A stretch of DNA of 64,000 nucleotides from NCBI GenBank assembly GCA_017456545.1, contig JAFTJE010000026.1, positions 1 to 64,000 on the forward strand, given 5' to 3'. The translations under genes and the position numbers were made by a program. The notes beneath the pieces are model-generated. The model was not told the origin of the DNA. It did no database searches and worked only from the letters and a program-made list of their open reading frames with translations. Below, piece by piece: positions 9,108 through 16,335 of the stretch (positions within the stretch are counted from its first letter, which is position 1; each line of letters begins with the position of its first letter). The stretch is from Clostridia bacterium (GTDB taxonomy: Bacteria > Bacillota > Clostridia > Oscillospirales > CAG-272).

Positions 9108-9140
9108 AAAGACAGAGAATTTATTTTCTCTGTCTTTTTT
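9108..9140 (+). terminator. Terminator of nrdD
   Basis: Perfect 12-bp stem AAAGACAGAGAA/TTCTCTGTCTTT followed by a T-run. Confidence 0.9.
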
Positions 9141-9153
9141 ATTTCCAAAGGTA

Positions 9154-9182
9154 TTGACTATTCAAATTAAAAAATATATAAT
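9154..9182 (+). promoter_or_regulatory. Promoter of the MATE gene
   Basis: TTGACT (9154-9159), 17-bp spacer, TATAAT (9177-9182), 38 bp before the start codon. Confidence 0.75.
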
Positions 9183-9220
9183 GTTTTTTAGAAAAACCGT
9201 TAAAAAAGGGGGAAGAGTGT

Positions 9221-10579
9221 ATGACAAAGGCTCTGGACCTTGATAAAAAGAGTCTTATAAAAAAGATTATACTTTTTACAGTTCCTATTATGCTGCAGGG
9301 ACTGTTACAAAGCCTTTATAATTCGGCAGACCTTATAGTGGTAGGTAAATTTGCCGGAAACACCGCACTTGCTTCTGTAAGTGCTACATCATCTGCCTAT
9401 TCTGTGCTTGTAAACCTTTTTATATGCGTGGCAGCAGGTGTTGATGTTGTTGCATCCCTTCATTACGGAATGAGAGACAGCAGAGGAGTAAAGCAGACTA
9501 TTGACACTGCAATTTTGGCTTCTCCAATTATAGGTATAGCTGTAATGGTTGTAGGCATATTGATTACCCGTCCTGTGCTTGTGCTTATGAATACTCCCGA
9601 GGGTCCCGTCCTTGAGGGTGCTGTAACCTATATGTGTATTCTTATGATAGGCGTCCCGTTTTCAATGCTCTTCAACTTCTGCTCGGCAGTGCTGAGGACA
9701 TCGGGAGAGACAAAGTCCCAGTTTATTTATCTTGCTATCTCCGGTATTGCCAATGTCGCCCTTAATCTTATCCTTGTTATAATTTTCCATCTTGGAGTAA
9801 TAGGCGTAGCTGTCGGAACAGTAGTGTCACAGGTGCTCTCGGCTGTGCTTATCATGATAAAGCTTTTGAGAAACAAGGGTTTGTTTTCATTTTCCTTTAA
9901 GAGGCTCAGCTTTTCGTGGCAGAAGCTTAAGAGAATACTGCTTATTGGAATTCCTGCGGGAGTACAGGGCTCGGTTTTCAGTATTTCCAATGCATTCTTA
10001 CAGTCCGGTGTAAACTCCTTCGGAGAGATTGCCATGGCAGGAAGTGCTGCTACTGCCAATATAGAGGGACTTCTTTATGTTACAGTGTCCTCCTTCCAGA
10101 ATGCAGCTACGACCTTTACGGGCCGATTTATGGGTGAGGGAAATGTAAAGAGAATAAAGCATGTATTCTTTACGGTTATAGGACTTTCTGCAGTAACAGG
10201 CATAGTTCTTGGTCTTACGGCATTTGCTTTCGGACGCCAGCTGATTTCCATTTATGTAACAGGCGAGGAGGCTATTATGTACGGTTATCAACGCCTTGTT
10301 ATTACATTCCCTGTGTATTTCCTTGCAGGTCTTATGGGCACCTTACCGGGATGTATAAGAGGAATGGGGCATAGTATTCCTCCCACAATAATATCTCTTA
10401 TAGGAGCTTGCGGTCTTCGTATTTTGTGGATTTATACTGTTTTTGCCGCATATCCGTCTATGACAGTGTTGTATCTTATACATCCGATTACATGGATAGT
10501 AACCACCACATCATTAATAATTTGCTTTGCTATCTTTTATAAGAAAGAGAAGGGACGCAGAGTACTGTTATCAACTTAA
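9221..10579 (+). CDS. MATE family efflux transporter
   Basis: A 452-residue, 12-helix exporter of the MATE/NorM family, probably driven by a Na+ or H+ gradient. The N-terminal sequence TVPIMLQGLLQSLYNSADLI and the later LRTSGETKSQFIYLAISG are typical family signatures, repeated in pseudo-symmetric form in the second half (IRGMGHSIPPTIISLIG). The start ATG follows AAAAGGGGGAAG. It is a single-gene unit with its own promoter and terminator. The substrate (drug, dye, metabolite) cannot be told from sequence. Confidence 0.9.
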   Translation: MTKALDLDKKSLIKKIILFTVPIMLQGLLQSLYNSADLIVVGKFAGNTALASVSATSSAYSVLVNLFICVAAGVDVVASLHYGMRDSRGVKQTIDTAILASPIIGIAVMVVGILITRPVLVLMNTPEGPVLEGAVTYMCILMIGVPFSMLFNFCSAVLRTSGETKSQFIYLAISGIANVALNLILVIIFHLGVIGVAVGTVVSQVLSAVLIMIKLLRNKGLFSFSFKRLSFSWQKLKRILLIGIPAGVQGSVFSISNAFLQSGVNSFGEIAMAGSAATANIEGLLYVTVSSFQNAATTFTGRFMGEGNVKRIKHVFFTVIGLSAVTGIVLGLTAFAFGRQLISIYVTGEEAIMYGYQRLVITFPVYFLAGLMGTLPGCIRGMGHSIPPTIISLIGACGLRILWIYTVFAAYPSMTVLYLIHPITWIVTTTSLIICFAIFYKKEKGRRVLLST

Positions 10580-10588
10580 AATTTATAT

Positions 10589-10639
10589 GGCTGAGCTCTG
10601 TTTTGAAGAAAATTCAAATACAGACTCGGCCTTTTTTTC
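10589..10639 (+). terminator. Terminator of the MATE gene
   Basis: Imperfect stem GGCTGAGCTCTGT against ACAGACTCGGCC, followed by seven T. Confidence 0.75.
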
Positions 10640-10701
10640 TAACTAAACGAAAAGTTTATATAATTTATTAAGAAAAATTTATCAACTAAACTTGGAGGTT
10701 G

Positions 10702-10730
10702 TTGACTTTCATTTTTATATTTGCTACAAT
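10702..10730 (+). promoter_or_regulatory. Intact promoter before the PrsW remnant
   Basis: TTGACT (10702-10707), 17-bp spacer, TACAAT (10725-10730) with extended TGC. A Shine-Dalgarno-like AAAAGGGG lies at 10746-10753, but no start codon follows at a suitable distance in the coding frame. Confidence 0.65.
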
Positions 10731-10764
10731 TGAATTGACAATTATAAAAGGGGAAGACATATAA

Positions 10765-11220
10765 ATCCAATATAATATAGCTATAGAATGTGCAATATAC
10801 GCAGGTGATGAGATTATTGCTCTTATTGGTTCGATTTTCACCATTATAATCCGAACCTTTTATGAATTTGTAATGGGACATCATTATTGGACAGCCATTT
10901 TCGGTGGAATTTATGTTCTATTTAAGAAAAAAGCGAAATTTAGCTTTAAGGAGCTTTTCCAGTGGAGAGTAATGCTCGCATTACTGTTCCAAATAGCTCT
11001 ACATTCTATGTGGAACGGTGCAGAATGTCTGGATATACCGATTGTTCCGTTTGTTATGAAGGCAATTGCCTGTGTATGCAGTGTAGGAACACTTATAATT
11101 CTTATAAATGTAGGTATAGCTCAAACCCGTATTCTTGGAATCTGGGAGGATTATAGGAGTGAGCATAAGGAAGAAGTATCACAAAATGATAATCAAAACA
11201 GAAGTAATATAACAGTATAA
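10765..11220 (+). pseudogene. PrsW-family intramembrane protease remnant (N-terminus deleted)
   Basis: The frame is open from 10765, directly after a TAA at 10762-10764. It reads on with the C-terminal half of a PrsW-like membrane metalloprotease: AIECAIYAGDE, then GHHYWTAIFGGIYV, then LHSMWNG, where the His residues match the family's metal-site helices. The first half, with the helices bearing the EE motif, is missing, and no ATG, GTG or TTG opens the frame before the ATG at 10873. A product starting there would be 115 residues and lack the active site. Promoter and SD upstream are intact, so a deletion probably removed the start and N-terminal helices. Confidence 0.65.
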
Positions 11221-11254
11221 AAAAGCAGACTGCCATTTGGCAGTCTGCTTTTAT
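11219..11254. terminator. Bidirectional terminator
   Basis: A perfect 15-bp stem (11221-11235 with 11238-11252) with a two-base loop, A-rich on one side and T-rich on the other, between converging genes. Confidence 0.9.
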
Positions 11255-11619
11255 CATTCTAATACAAGTCGGTAAATTTTGAGTCCTGTATCAGCAATTG
11301 CTTTTACGGCTCCTATAAGTGCTCTTGGACTCGCACCGCCAAAGTCCATATGTATACATAAGGAATATACGGAGGAGGGAGAGGGCAGGTCTTCAATTCC
11401 CGAAACATAGTGGATAGGTCTTATAAAATGTATTCTGTTGTATTTATACATATACTCTGCAAGTGCTCTGACACAGCGTGCCTTTGCCTCTTCATCGGGA
11501 GGATTTTCAAATATAATATCAAAAATCACATCGGGATATCCATCATCTATTTCATAGTCAATAGGGAATGGAGCAGAGCTTTGAAGCTTTGAAATAAATG
11601 GGTCATCGTAATAATTCAT
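11254..11619 (-). CDS. Hypothetical protein (121 aa)
   Basis: I do not recognise this family. The 121-residue protein is acidic, has no signal peptide or membrane helix, and has conserved-looking segments FDIIFENPPDEEAKARC and DFGGASPRALIGAVKAI. The start ATG follows AAAAGGAGACCTT, a good SD. It lies 22 bases downstream of a phosphoesterase gene on the same strand and probably shares its transcript, ending at the strong bidirectional terminator. Real gene likely; role unknown. Confidence 0.65.
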   Translation of the reverse strand: MNYYDDPFISKLQSSAPFPIDYEIDDGYPDVIFDIIFENPPDEEAKARCVRALAEYMYKYNRIHFIRPIHYVSGIEDLPSPSSVYSLCIHMDFGGASPRALIGAVKAIADTGLKIYRLVLE

Positions 11620-11641
11620 AAGGTCTCCTTTTATATTCCTT

Positions 11642-12499
11642 TTATTTTATATGTAATTCTACAATCACTATTTCGGGTCTGTTATTTATCCTGAGGGGAA
11701 AGGAACTGTTACCTATACCCCTGCTGATTATCATATTTGTGCCGTTTTCATAAAATAGTCCGGCATCATATTTGGGAAATAGTCCTTGAGAGGGAGCAAA
11801 TACACCGCCTACAAAAGGTATACGGAACTGTCCACCGTGTGCGTGACCGCTTAGAATAAGATCTATATTATATTTCGAATATAGTTCAAAAAGCTCCGGC
11901 CTGTGTGATAAAAGAACGGTATAATACTCACCTTGGCTCGTTAAACCATCAAGTACATTTTTCATAGTTTCCTCGGAGTCGTCGGAGCTGCTGTTTACTT
12001 GGAGTAAGGGATCGTCAACCCCAATAAGCTGTATTTTTTCTTTTGAAGCAGTAATATATACGCATTTGTTTTCGAGCACATGTACGCCACAAGCTATCAT
12101 TTCGTTCTTGAATTTCTGATATTCGGGAACATTAGCCTCATGATTTCCGGACACATAGTAGCACGGGGCAATTTTCAATGCCTTCTTTATGAAATTAATG
12201 GCAATATCAATATCGGGATTTCGAGAATCGATCAAATCTCCCGTGATAACAATAATATCAGGCTCAGCTTCCTTTAACATATCTAAAAGCTCAGAATTGC
12301 CTTTACCGAATTCACTGTTATGCAGATCCGATACCTGAGCTATACGGAATCCGTCAAATTCATTCGGCAATCTATCACTTGTCACTATGTACTCCGTAAT
12401 CATTAATGCCTTGTTTGCCCATATTATCCATGCTGATAAGATAATAAGGAGAAAAATAATAGTAATTAATTTTATGGCTTTTGATTTTGTTACAATCAT
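11642..12499 (-). CDS. Membrane-anchored metallophosphoesterase (YkuE/YaeI-like)
   Basis: A 285-residue calcineurin-like phosphoesterase with an N-terminal membrane anchor (residues about 9-28, hydrophobic). The metal-ligand motifs appear in order: DLH in VSDLHNSEFG, GDLID, GNHE, an SHRPE segment, and GHAHGGQ. Homologues such as B. subtilis YkuE and E. coli YaeI act on the outer face of the membrane on lipid or cell-wall linked phosphodiesters; the exact substrate here is unknown. It is the first gene of a two-gene unit with its own TTGACA/TATACT promoter. Confidence 0.88.
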   Translation of the reverse strand: MIVTKSKAIKLITIIFLLIILSAWIIWANKALMITEYIVTSDRLPNEFDGFRIAQVSDLHNSEFGKGNSELLDMLKEAEPDIIVITGDLIDSRNPDIDIAINFIKKALKIAPCYYVSGNHEANVPEYQKFKNEMIACGVHVLENKCVYITASKEKIQLIGVDDPLLQVNSSSDDSEETMKNVLDGLTSQGEYYTVLLSHRPELFELYSKYNIDLILSGHAHGGQFRIPFVGGVFAPSQGLFPKYDAGLFYENGTNMIISRGIGNSSFPLRINNRPEIVIVELHIK

Positions 12500-12538
12500 A
12501 TATTTTCCTTGAATTTATTACTTCATATTATATTAGAG

Positions 12539-12567
12539 TATACCATAAAAAATGCGTAATGTCAATG
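12539..12567 (-). promoter_or_regulatory. Promoter of the metallophosphoesterase gene
   Basis: On the minus strand TTGACA (12567-12562), 17 bp, TATACT (12544-12539) with extended TGG. Confidence 0.8.
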
Positions 12568-12599
12568 AGATGACTTGCTATGGAAATAAATAGAGCAGA

Positions 12600-12807
12600 G
12601 ATGGATGCCCCGATTTTTAATAGAGTAGCCCATTAGTGTCGGCTCGCAAGCGAGCTATTTTTGCCGAGTCTTATGCTAGCAATCCTTTGACCCCAAAAAA
12701 CTACCATTGATAGTTTCGGGGAACCCCGACGCTGACAACGACTTTCGTCAAAAATGCGAACCCCATTTATGCAAAGCATAAAGTGGGGTTGAGTGAAACA
12801 AAATGAA
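12600..12807 (-). other. Hairpin-rich non-coding element downstream of tRNA-Met
   Basis: This 200-bp stretch is clearly more GC-rich than its surroundings. It folds on paper into successive hairpins: GCTCGC/GCGAGC near 12643, an interrupted CCCC..AACTA/TAGTT..GGGG stem near 12690-12723, and AACCCCA-TTATGC/GCATAA-TGGGGTT around 12761-12790. A 65-codon minus-strand frame runs through it, but it reads like translated structured RNA and has no convincing SD. It sits directly downstream of the tRNA, so it may be a repeated intergenic element, a structured RNA or a degenerate mobile element. Confidence 0.45.
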
Positions 12808-12853
12808 CCACCAACAAAAAGGGCACCCATCCGGGTGCCCTTTTTGTTGGTGG
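12808..12853. terminator. 21-bp perfect inverted repeat / terminator of tRNA-Met
   Basis: Arms 12808-12828 and 12833-12853 are perfectly complementary over 21 bp with a 4-base loop. The GC core GGGCACCC is flanked by A5/T5, so it works as a terminator on both strands. The right arm overlaps the encoded CCA end of the tRNA, so the left arm carries an inverted copy of the tRNA 3' end. Confidence 0.85.
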
Positions 12854-12924
12854 ACCATTAGGGACTCGAACCCCAGACCGACCGGTTATGAGCCGGTAGC
12901 TCTAACCAACTGAGCTAATGGTCC
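12848..12924 (-). tRNA. tRNA-Met (anticodon CAU)
   Basis: A 77-base cloverleaf including an encoded CCA. The acceptor stem is GGACCAT/ATGGTCC, the D-arm reads AGCTCAGTTGGTTAGAGCT, the anticodon stem is ACCGG/CCGGT around loop CTCATAA (anticodon CAT), and the T-arm contains GGTTCGAGTCC. The paired first acceptor base and overall sequence fit elongator methionine tRNA rather than initiator. A tRNA-Ile with lysidine-modified CAU cannot be fully excluded. Confidence 0.93.
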
Positions 12925-13060
12925 ATATGTGACTGCATTATATTTTACACATTTATTATCCGTTTGTCAATACTTTTTTTCAAAATTATAAAAATATTTT
13001 ATCACATATTAATTATATGACCCCGGATTTAATTATATTACTGAAAACGAGGGTAAACTG

Positions 13061-13089
13061 TTGAATAATCCGACAAAAAATGTTATAAT
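13061..13089 (+). promoter_or_regulatory. Promoter of the MBL hydrolase-thiN unit
   Basis: TTGAAT (13061-13066), 17 bp, TATAAT (13084-13089), just before GGAGGTG and the ATG at 13114. Confidence 0.8.
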
Positions 13090-13113
13090 AAGATTCAATA
13101 TCGGAGGTGTGAT

Positions 13114-13929
13114 ATGGCAGAATTTTATTTGCTCGGTAATTCAACCTATTCACAAATGTTCGGTTGTGTTATTATAACCGAAAGTAAAACAATTGTTATA
13201 GATGGAGGAAGTCAGGGCGATAGAGATCAGCTCTATAGCTTCTTGACAGAAAAATCACAGGGTCATGTGGATGCCTGGTTTTTTACTCACGCCCATCACG
13301 ACCATATCGGTGCCTTTTGTGAGCTTTGCTATAAATATCCACAGGTGGAAGTAGATAAAATATATTATGATTTTCCAACATTTGATAAGTTAAAGGAGCT
13401 TGGCAGCCGTGGAGATTGGGAGATTAGCCTGTGGAACAGAACAGAGGAGCTCTTTAGTAACCGATTTGATAAAAGCCTCTTCAGAGTAAAAAAAGATGAT
13501 AAATTTGTATTTGATGATGTGGAAATAACAGTACTCAGAGCTTTTAATAAGGATATTACCCGGAATTTTGTAAATAATAGCTCTGTTGTTTATAGAATAG
13601 ACGGAAAAAAGAGCAGTATTCTTATCCTCGGTGACCTCGGTGAGGAGGGTGGAGATGAGGTAATGGCAAGCTGTAAAAGAGAGCTTTTATTCGCTGACTA
13701 CACTCAGATGGCTCATCACGGGCAAAGGGGAGTAAAAAAAGAATTTTATGAATACATAATGCCTAAAAAATGTATCTGGGCATCACCCGAATGGCTTTGG
13801 AATAACGATAAGGGTGGTGGGTATGATACGGGACCCTGGTACACTGTAAGGACAAGGGAATGGGTTGAAGCCTTAGGTGTTAAGGAGCATATAATCGAAA
13901 AAGACGGCATACAAAAAATAAAAATTTAA
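13114..13929 (+). CDS. MBL-fold metallohydrolase
   Basis: A 271-residue metallo-beta-lactamase-fold hydrolase. The zinc motif THAHHDHIG is at about residues 58-66, followed by a conserved GDLGEEGG segment and a second-metal MAHHGQRG motif. The layout resembles the ComEC C-terminal MBL domain, which acts on nucleic acids or phosphodiesters. There is no signal peptide, so it is cytoplasmic. It is 15 bases upstream of thiN and probably shares the transcript. Substrate unknown. Confidence 0.82.
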   Translation: MAEFYLLGNSTYSQMFGCVIITESKTIVIDGGSQGDRDQLYSFLTEKSQGHVDAWFFTHAHHDHIGAFCELCYKYPQVEVDKIYYDFPTFDKLKELGSRGDWEISLWNRTEELFSNRFDKSLFRVKKDDKFVFDDVEITVLRAFNKDITRNFVNNSSVVYRIDGKKSSILILGDLGEEGGDEVMASCKRELLFADYTQMAHHGQRGVKKEFYEYIMPKKCIWASPEWLWNNDKGGGYDTGPWYTVRTREWVEALGVKEHIIEKDGIQKIKI

Positions 13930-13944
13930 GGAGATAGGATATTT

Positions 13945-14583
13945 ATGAACATATGCTACATAGCTTGTGCACTTGATTGTCAGCTTGACTTTATTAAAAA
14001 TCAGGGTGATCTTGTTATAGGTGCTGACAGAGGATATCTTAATCTGAAAAAGCATGGTATTACTACCGATATTGTAATAGGCGATTTTGACTCCTACAAC
14101 GGAGATATAGATTGTAATAATGTAAAACGCCTGCCGAGAATAAAGGATTTTACGGACGGAGAGGTAGCAATACTGCACGGAATAGAGAAGGGCTATAAAA
14201 AGATAGTGGTATACGGTGCCATCGGTGGAGCACTTGACCATACCATAGCAAATATAGCTCACTGTGCAAAATACACCAAGGATGGAATCAATATTTCCTT
14301 TGTTGATGGAGAGAATGCTTTATTTTGCATTTCAAACTCAAGGGTATGCTTTTCTAGTAAAGCAAAAGGGCGTATTTCTGTTTTTGCATACGGAGAAAAA
14401 GCCGAGGGAGTGTATGAAAAAGGACTTTTTTACACTCTTGACAACGCAACCCTTGACCCGTTTATCCCCCTTGGAGTGAGCAATGAATTTATAGGTAAGG
14501 ATAGCGAAATATCCGTGAAAAACGGAGCTTTACTAATCTACACCTCAAAAGAAAATTTTGAAAACCACTTGACAAAGCGTTGA
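13945..14583 (+). CDS. thiN: Thiamine pyrophosphokinase ThiN
   Basis: A 212-residue enzyme that transfers pyrophosphate from ATP to thiamine, giving thiamine pyrophosphate. Family motifs in order: GADRGYLNL, GDFDSYNG, the KDFTDGE substrate loop, and GAIGGALDHTIAN, plus a C-terminal beta domain with PLGVSNEF. It is followed by a TPP riboswitch and the thiamine transporter gene thiT, so the locus imports thiamine and activates it. No thiamine biosynthesis genes are seen here. Confidence 0.93.
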   Translation: MNICYIACALDCQLDFIKNQGDLVIGADRGYLNLKKHGITTDIVIGDFDSYNGDIDCNNVKRLPRIKDFTDGEVAILHGIEKGYKKIVVYGAIGGALDHTIANIAHCAKYTKDGINISFVDGENALFCISNSRVCFSSKAKGRISVFAYGEKAEGVYEKGLFYTLDNATLDPFIPLGVSNEFIGKDSEISVKNGALLIYTSKENFENHLTKR

Positions 14584-14597
14584 TACAGTGCTACAAT
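14569..14597 (+). promoter_or_regulatory. Promoter of the riboswitch-thiT unit
   Basis: TTGACA (14569-14574), 17 bp, TACAAT (14592-14597) with extended TGC. It is embedded in the last codons of thiN, so thiT has its own promoter upstream of the riboswitch. Confidence 0.82.
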
Positions 14598-14613
14598 TTA
14601 ACCATCGCACAAT

Positions 14614-14704
14614 TAAATATTCAGGGGTGCTTTTTGCTGAGATGGAGTAATCCAAACCCTTTAACCTGATACGGATAATGCCGTCGGAGGGAGATAATAT
14701 TTTG
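14614..14704 (+). promoter_or_regulatory. TPP (THI-box) riboswitch
   Basis: The conserved TPP aptamer is plain: CAGGGGTGC, then GCTGAGAT, then ACCCTTTAACCTGAT, then CGGATAATGCCG, and GGAGGGA, closed by a P1 stem AAATATT/AATATTT. It lies between the promoter in thiN and the terminator before thiT. Binding of TPP should favour the terminator and shut off transporter expression. Confidence 0.95.
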
Positions 14705-14712
14705 AACCATAG

Positions 14713-14758
14713 TAATATTGTTTACCGCACGGATATTTTCTGTGCGGTAATATTTTTT
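14713..14758 (+). terminator. Riboswitch-controlled terminator
   Basis: Stem TACCGCAC/GTGCGGTA with flanking AATATT pairing, followed by six T, forms the expression platform of the TPP riboswitch. Confidence 0.88.
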
Positions 14759-14774
14759 ACTACGGAGGTTTCTT

Positions 14775-15377
14775 ATGGAAACAAAACAGAAGAACAGACA
14801 AAAGAGTATATATGCCCTTTGTCAAAGTGCTATCTTTATAGCTCTTGCCACAATTTTAAGCTTTCTCCCGGTTTACGAAATGCCTATGGGTGGCTCGGTA
14901 ACACTTGCAAGCATGCTGCCGATTCTATTTATAGGTGTAAAGTTTGGACCTAAGTGGGGTATGGGATCCTCAATCGTTTATGCACTGATTCAGTTAGTAC
15001 AGGCTCTTATTAAGGGTAATGTTTTCGTCTACACTGTAACTGCAGGAGCAGTTATTATCTGCGTGCTGTTTGATTACTTAGTTCCGTTTACTGTTATGGG
15101 CTTGTCCTTTTTTGCATCACCCAAAAAAGGAGAGAAGCTTAGCTTAGTAAAAACTCTTATAATCTTCGGAGCCCTGATTTTTGTGAGATTTTTGTGCCAT
15201 TTTATTACAGGCATGACTATTTGGGGGCAGTGGGATGACGGCTTTTGGGGAGCATTTACCTATTCACTTCTTTATAATGGCTCTTATATGCTCCCGGAGC
15301 TGGTGCTTACTCTTGTGCTGACAGCATTTTTGCTTTCGTCAAAGCAAATAGAAAGACTGCTTGAGTCTGAGAATTGA
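14775..15377 (+). CDS. thiT: Energy-coupled thiamine transporter ThiT
   Basis: A 200-residue, six-helix S-component of an ECF-type vitamin transporter that binds thiamine at the outer face. The family signature MPMGGSVTLASMLPI is at about residues 37-51, and the C-terminal YNGSYMLPELVLT motif is present. It needs the shared EcfA/A'/T module, which is not in the window. The start ATG follows GGAGG. Expression is under the TPP riboswitch just upstream. Confidence 0.93.
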   Translation: METKQKNRQKSIYALCQSAIFIALATILSFLPVYEMPMGGSVTLASMLPILFIGVKFGPKWGMGSSIVYALIQLVQALIKGNVFVYTVTAGAVIICVLFDYLVPFTVMGLSFFASPKKGEKLSLVKTLIIFGALIFVRFLCHFITGMTIWGQWDDGFWGAFTYSLLYNGSYMLPELVLTLVLTAFLLSSKQIERLLESEN

Positions 15378-15400
15378 TTATCGTTGGCGAAATAATAGAT

Positions 15401-15429
15401 AAAAAGCGTGGTTTTCCACGCTTTTTTTC
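15401..15429 (+). terminator. Terminator of thiT
   Basis: Stem AAAAAGCGTGG/CCACGCTTTTT with a four-base loop and T-run. Confidence 0.9.
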
Positions 15430-15458
15430 TTGACTTTAACGCAGGTTGTATATATAAT
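15430..15458 (+). promoter_or_regulatory. Promoter of the alpha/beta hydrolase
   Basis: TTGACT (15430-15435), 17 bp, TATAAT (15453-15458), immediately after the previous terminator. Confidence 0.82.
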
Positions 15459-15487
15459 GAAGTTAACAAGAAGTAAAGGAGAAAGTT

Positions 15488-16222
15488 ATGGATATTACTG
15501 CTAAATATAACTGTGACGGATATACCCAGATAGAATTTGAATTCAAGGGTAAAAAAGCGATAGCACTTCTTCCCGAGCCAAAGAAGAAAAACGGAAAAAC
15601 AATTTTTAAGCCCGAATATTTCGGTGCCTTTCCCGCCCTACAGCTCGAATTTGTGAGAAGAGGCTATACTATGATATTTGTATCAAACCGTAACCGTTGG
15701 GGCACGGAAAGAGAGCTTGCAGACCAGTATGAATTTATAAACTATTGTGCAAAAGAGCTTGATATTTCAAGCAAGGTAATCACCATCGGTATGAGCTGTG
15801 GAGGAATGATGTCCGTTCTTTTGGCAGCAAAGTATCCTGATTGCATTGAGGCTCTTTACATTGATGCCCCGGTTATGAATTTTCTTAGCTGTCCTGCCAA
15901 TCTCGGCAATGCTCCCGATGTCCTTGACAGCATGTGGACAGAATTTGAGGATGCATGGGGAATGACTAAAAGAGAGCTTCTACTGTTCAGGGGCCATCCT
16001 GTTGATATGATTCCCGTTCTCGTTGAGAACAAGGTTAAAATATATATGGCTTATGGCGATAGTGATAAGACTGTTCCCTATGAGGAAAACGGAATAGCTC
16101 TTGAAAGAGCATACCGTGATGCAGGTCTTTCGGAGCTTCTGTATATTGACAAAAAGATAGGTGTTGATCACCATCCACACGGACCCTCCGACATAGATTT
16201 TGCAATAAAATACTTTGAATAA
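15488..16222 (+). CDS. Alpha/beta hydrolase (esterase-like)
   Basis: A 244-residue cytoplasmic alpha/beta hydrolase. The nucleophile elbow GMSCGG (Ser near residue 101), the acid in YGDSDKTVPY and a late His in DHHPHG complete a plausible catalytic triad. No signal peptide is present. It is a single-gene unit next to fucI but transcribed separately. It could be an acyl or carbohydrate esterase; the substrate cannot be assigned. Confidence 0.78.
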   Translation: MDITAKYNCDGYTQIEFEFKGKKAIALLPEPKKKNGKTIFKPEYFGAFPALQLEFVRRGYTMIFVSNRNRWGTERELADQYEFINYCAKELDISSKVITIGMSCGGMMSVLLAAKYPDCIEALYIDAPVMNFLSCPANLGNAPDVLDSMWTEFEDAWGMTKRELLLFRGHPVDMIPVLVENKVKIYMAYGDSDKTVPYEENGIALERAYRDAGLSELLYIDKKIGVDHHPHGPSDIDFAIKYFE

Positions 16223-16263
16223 GGAAAAACAGGTAAAATTTTATTTCTTGTTCCAAAATAATC

Positions 16264-16292
16264 TTGATTTTAAGGCAATAAAATAGTATAAT
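16264..16292 (+). promoter_or_regulatory. Promoter of fucI
   Basis: TTGATT (16264-16269), 17 bp, TATAAT (16287-16292). Confidence 0.75.
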
Positions 16293-16335
16293 AAACTTGT
16301 GATATAAAAATACAACTCGAAAAGGAGAAACAAAA

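Noticed and set aside
12633..12830. A 65-codon minus-strand frame downstream of tRNA-Met
   Set aside because: It runs through consecutive hairpins and the terminator stem, has no SD, and the residues look like translated structured RNA.
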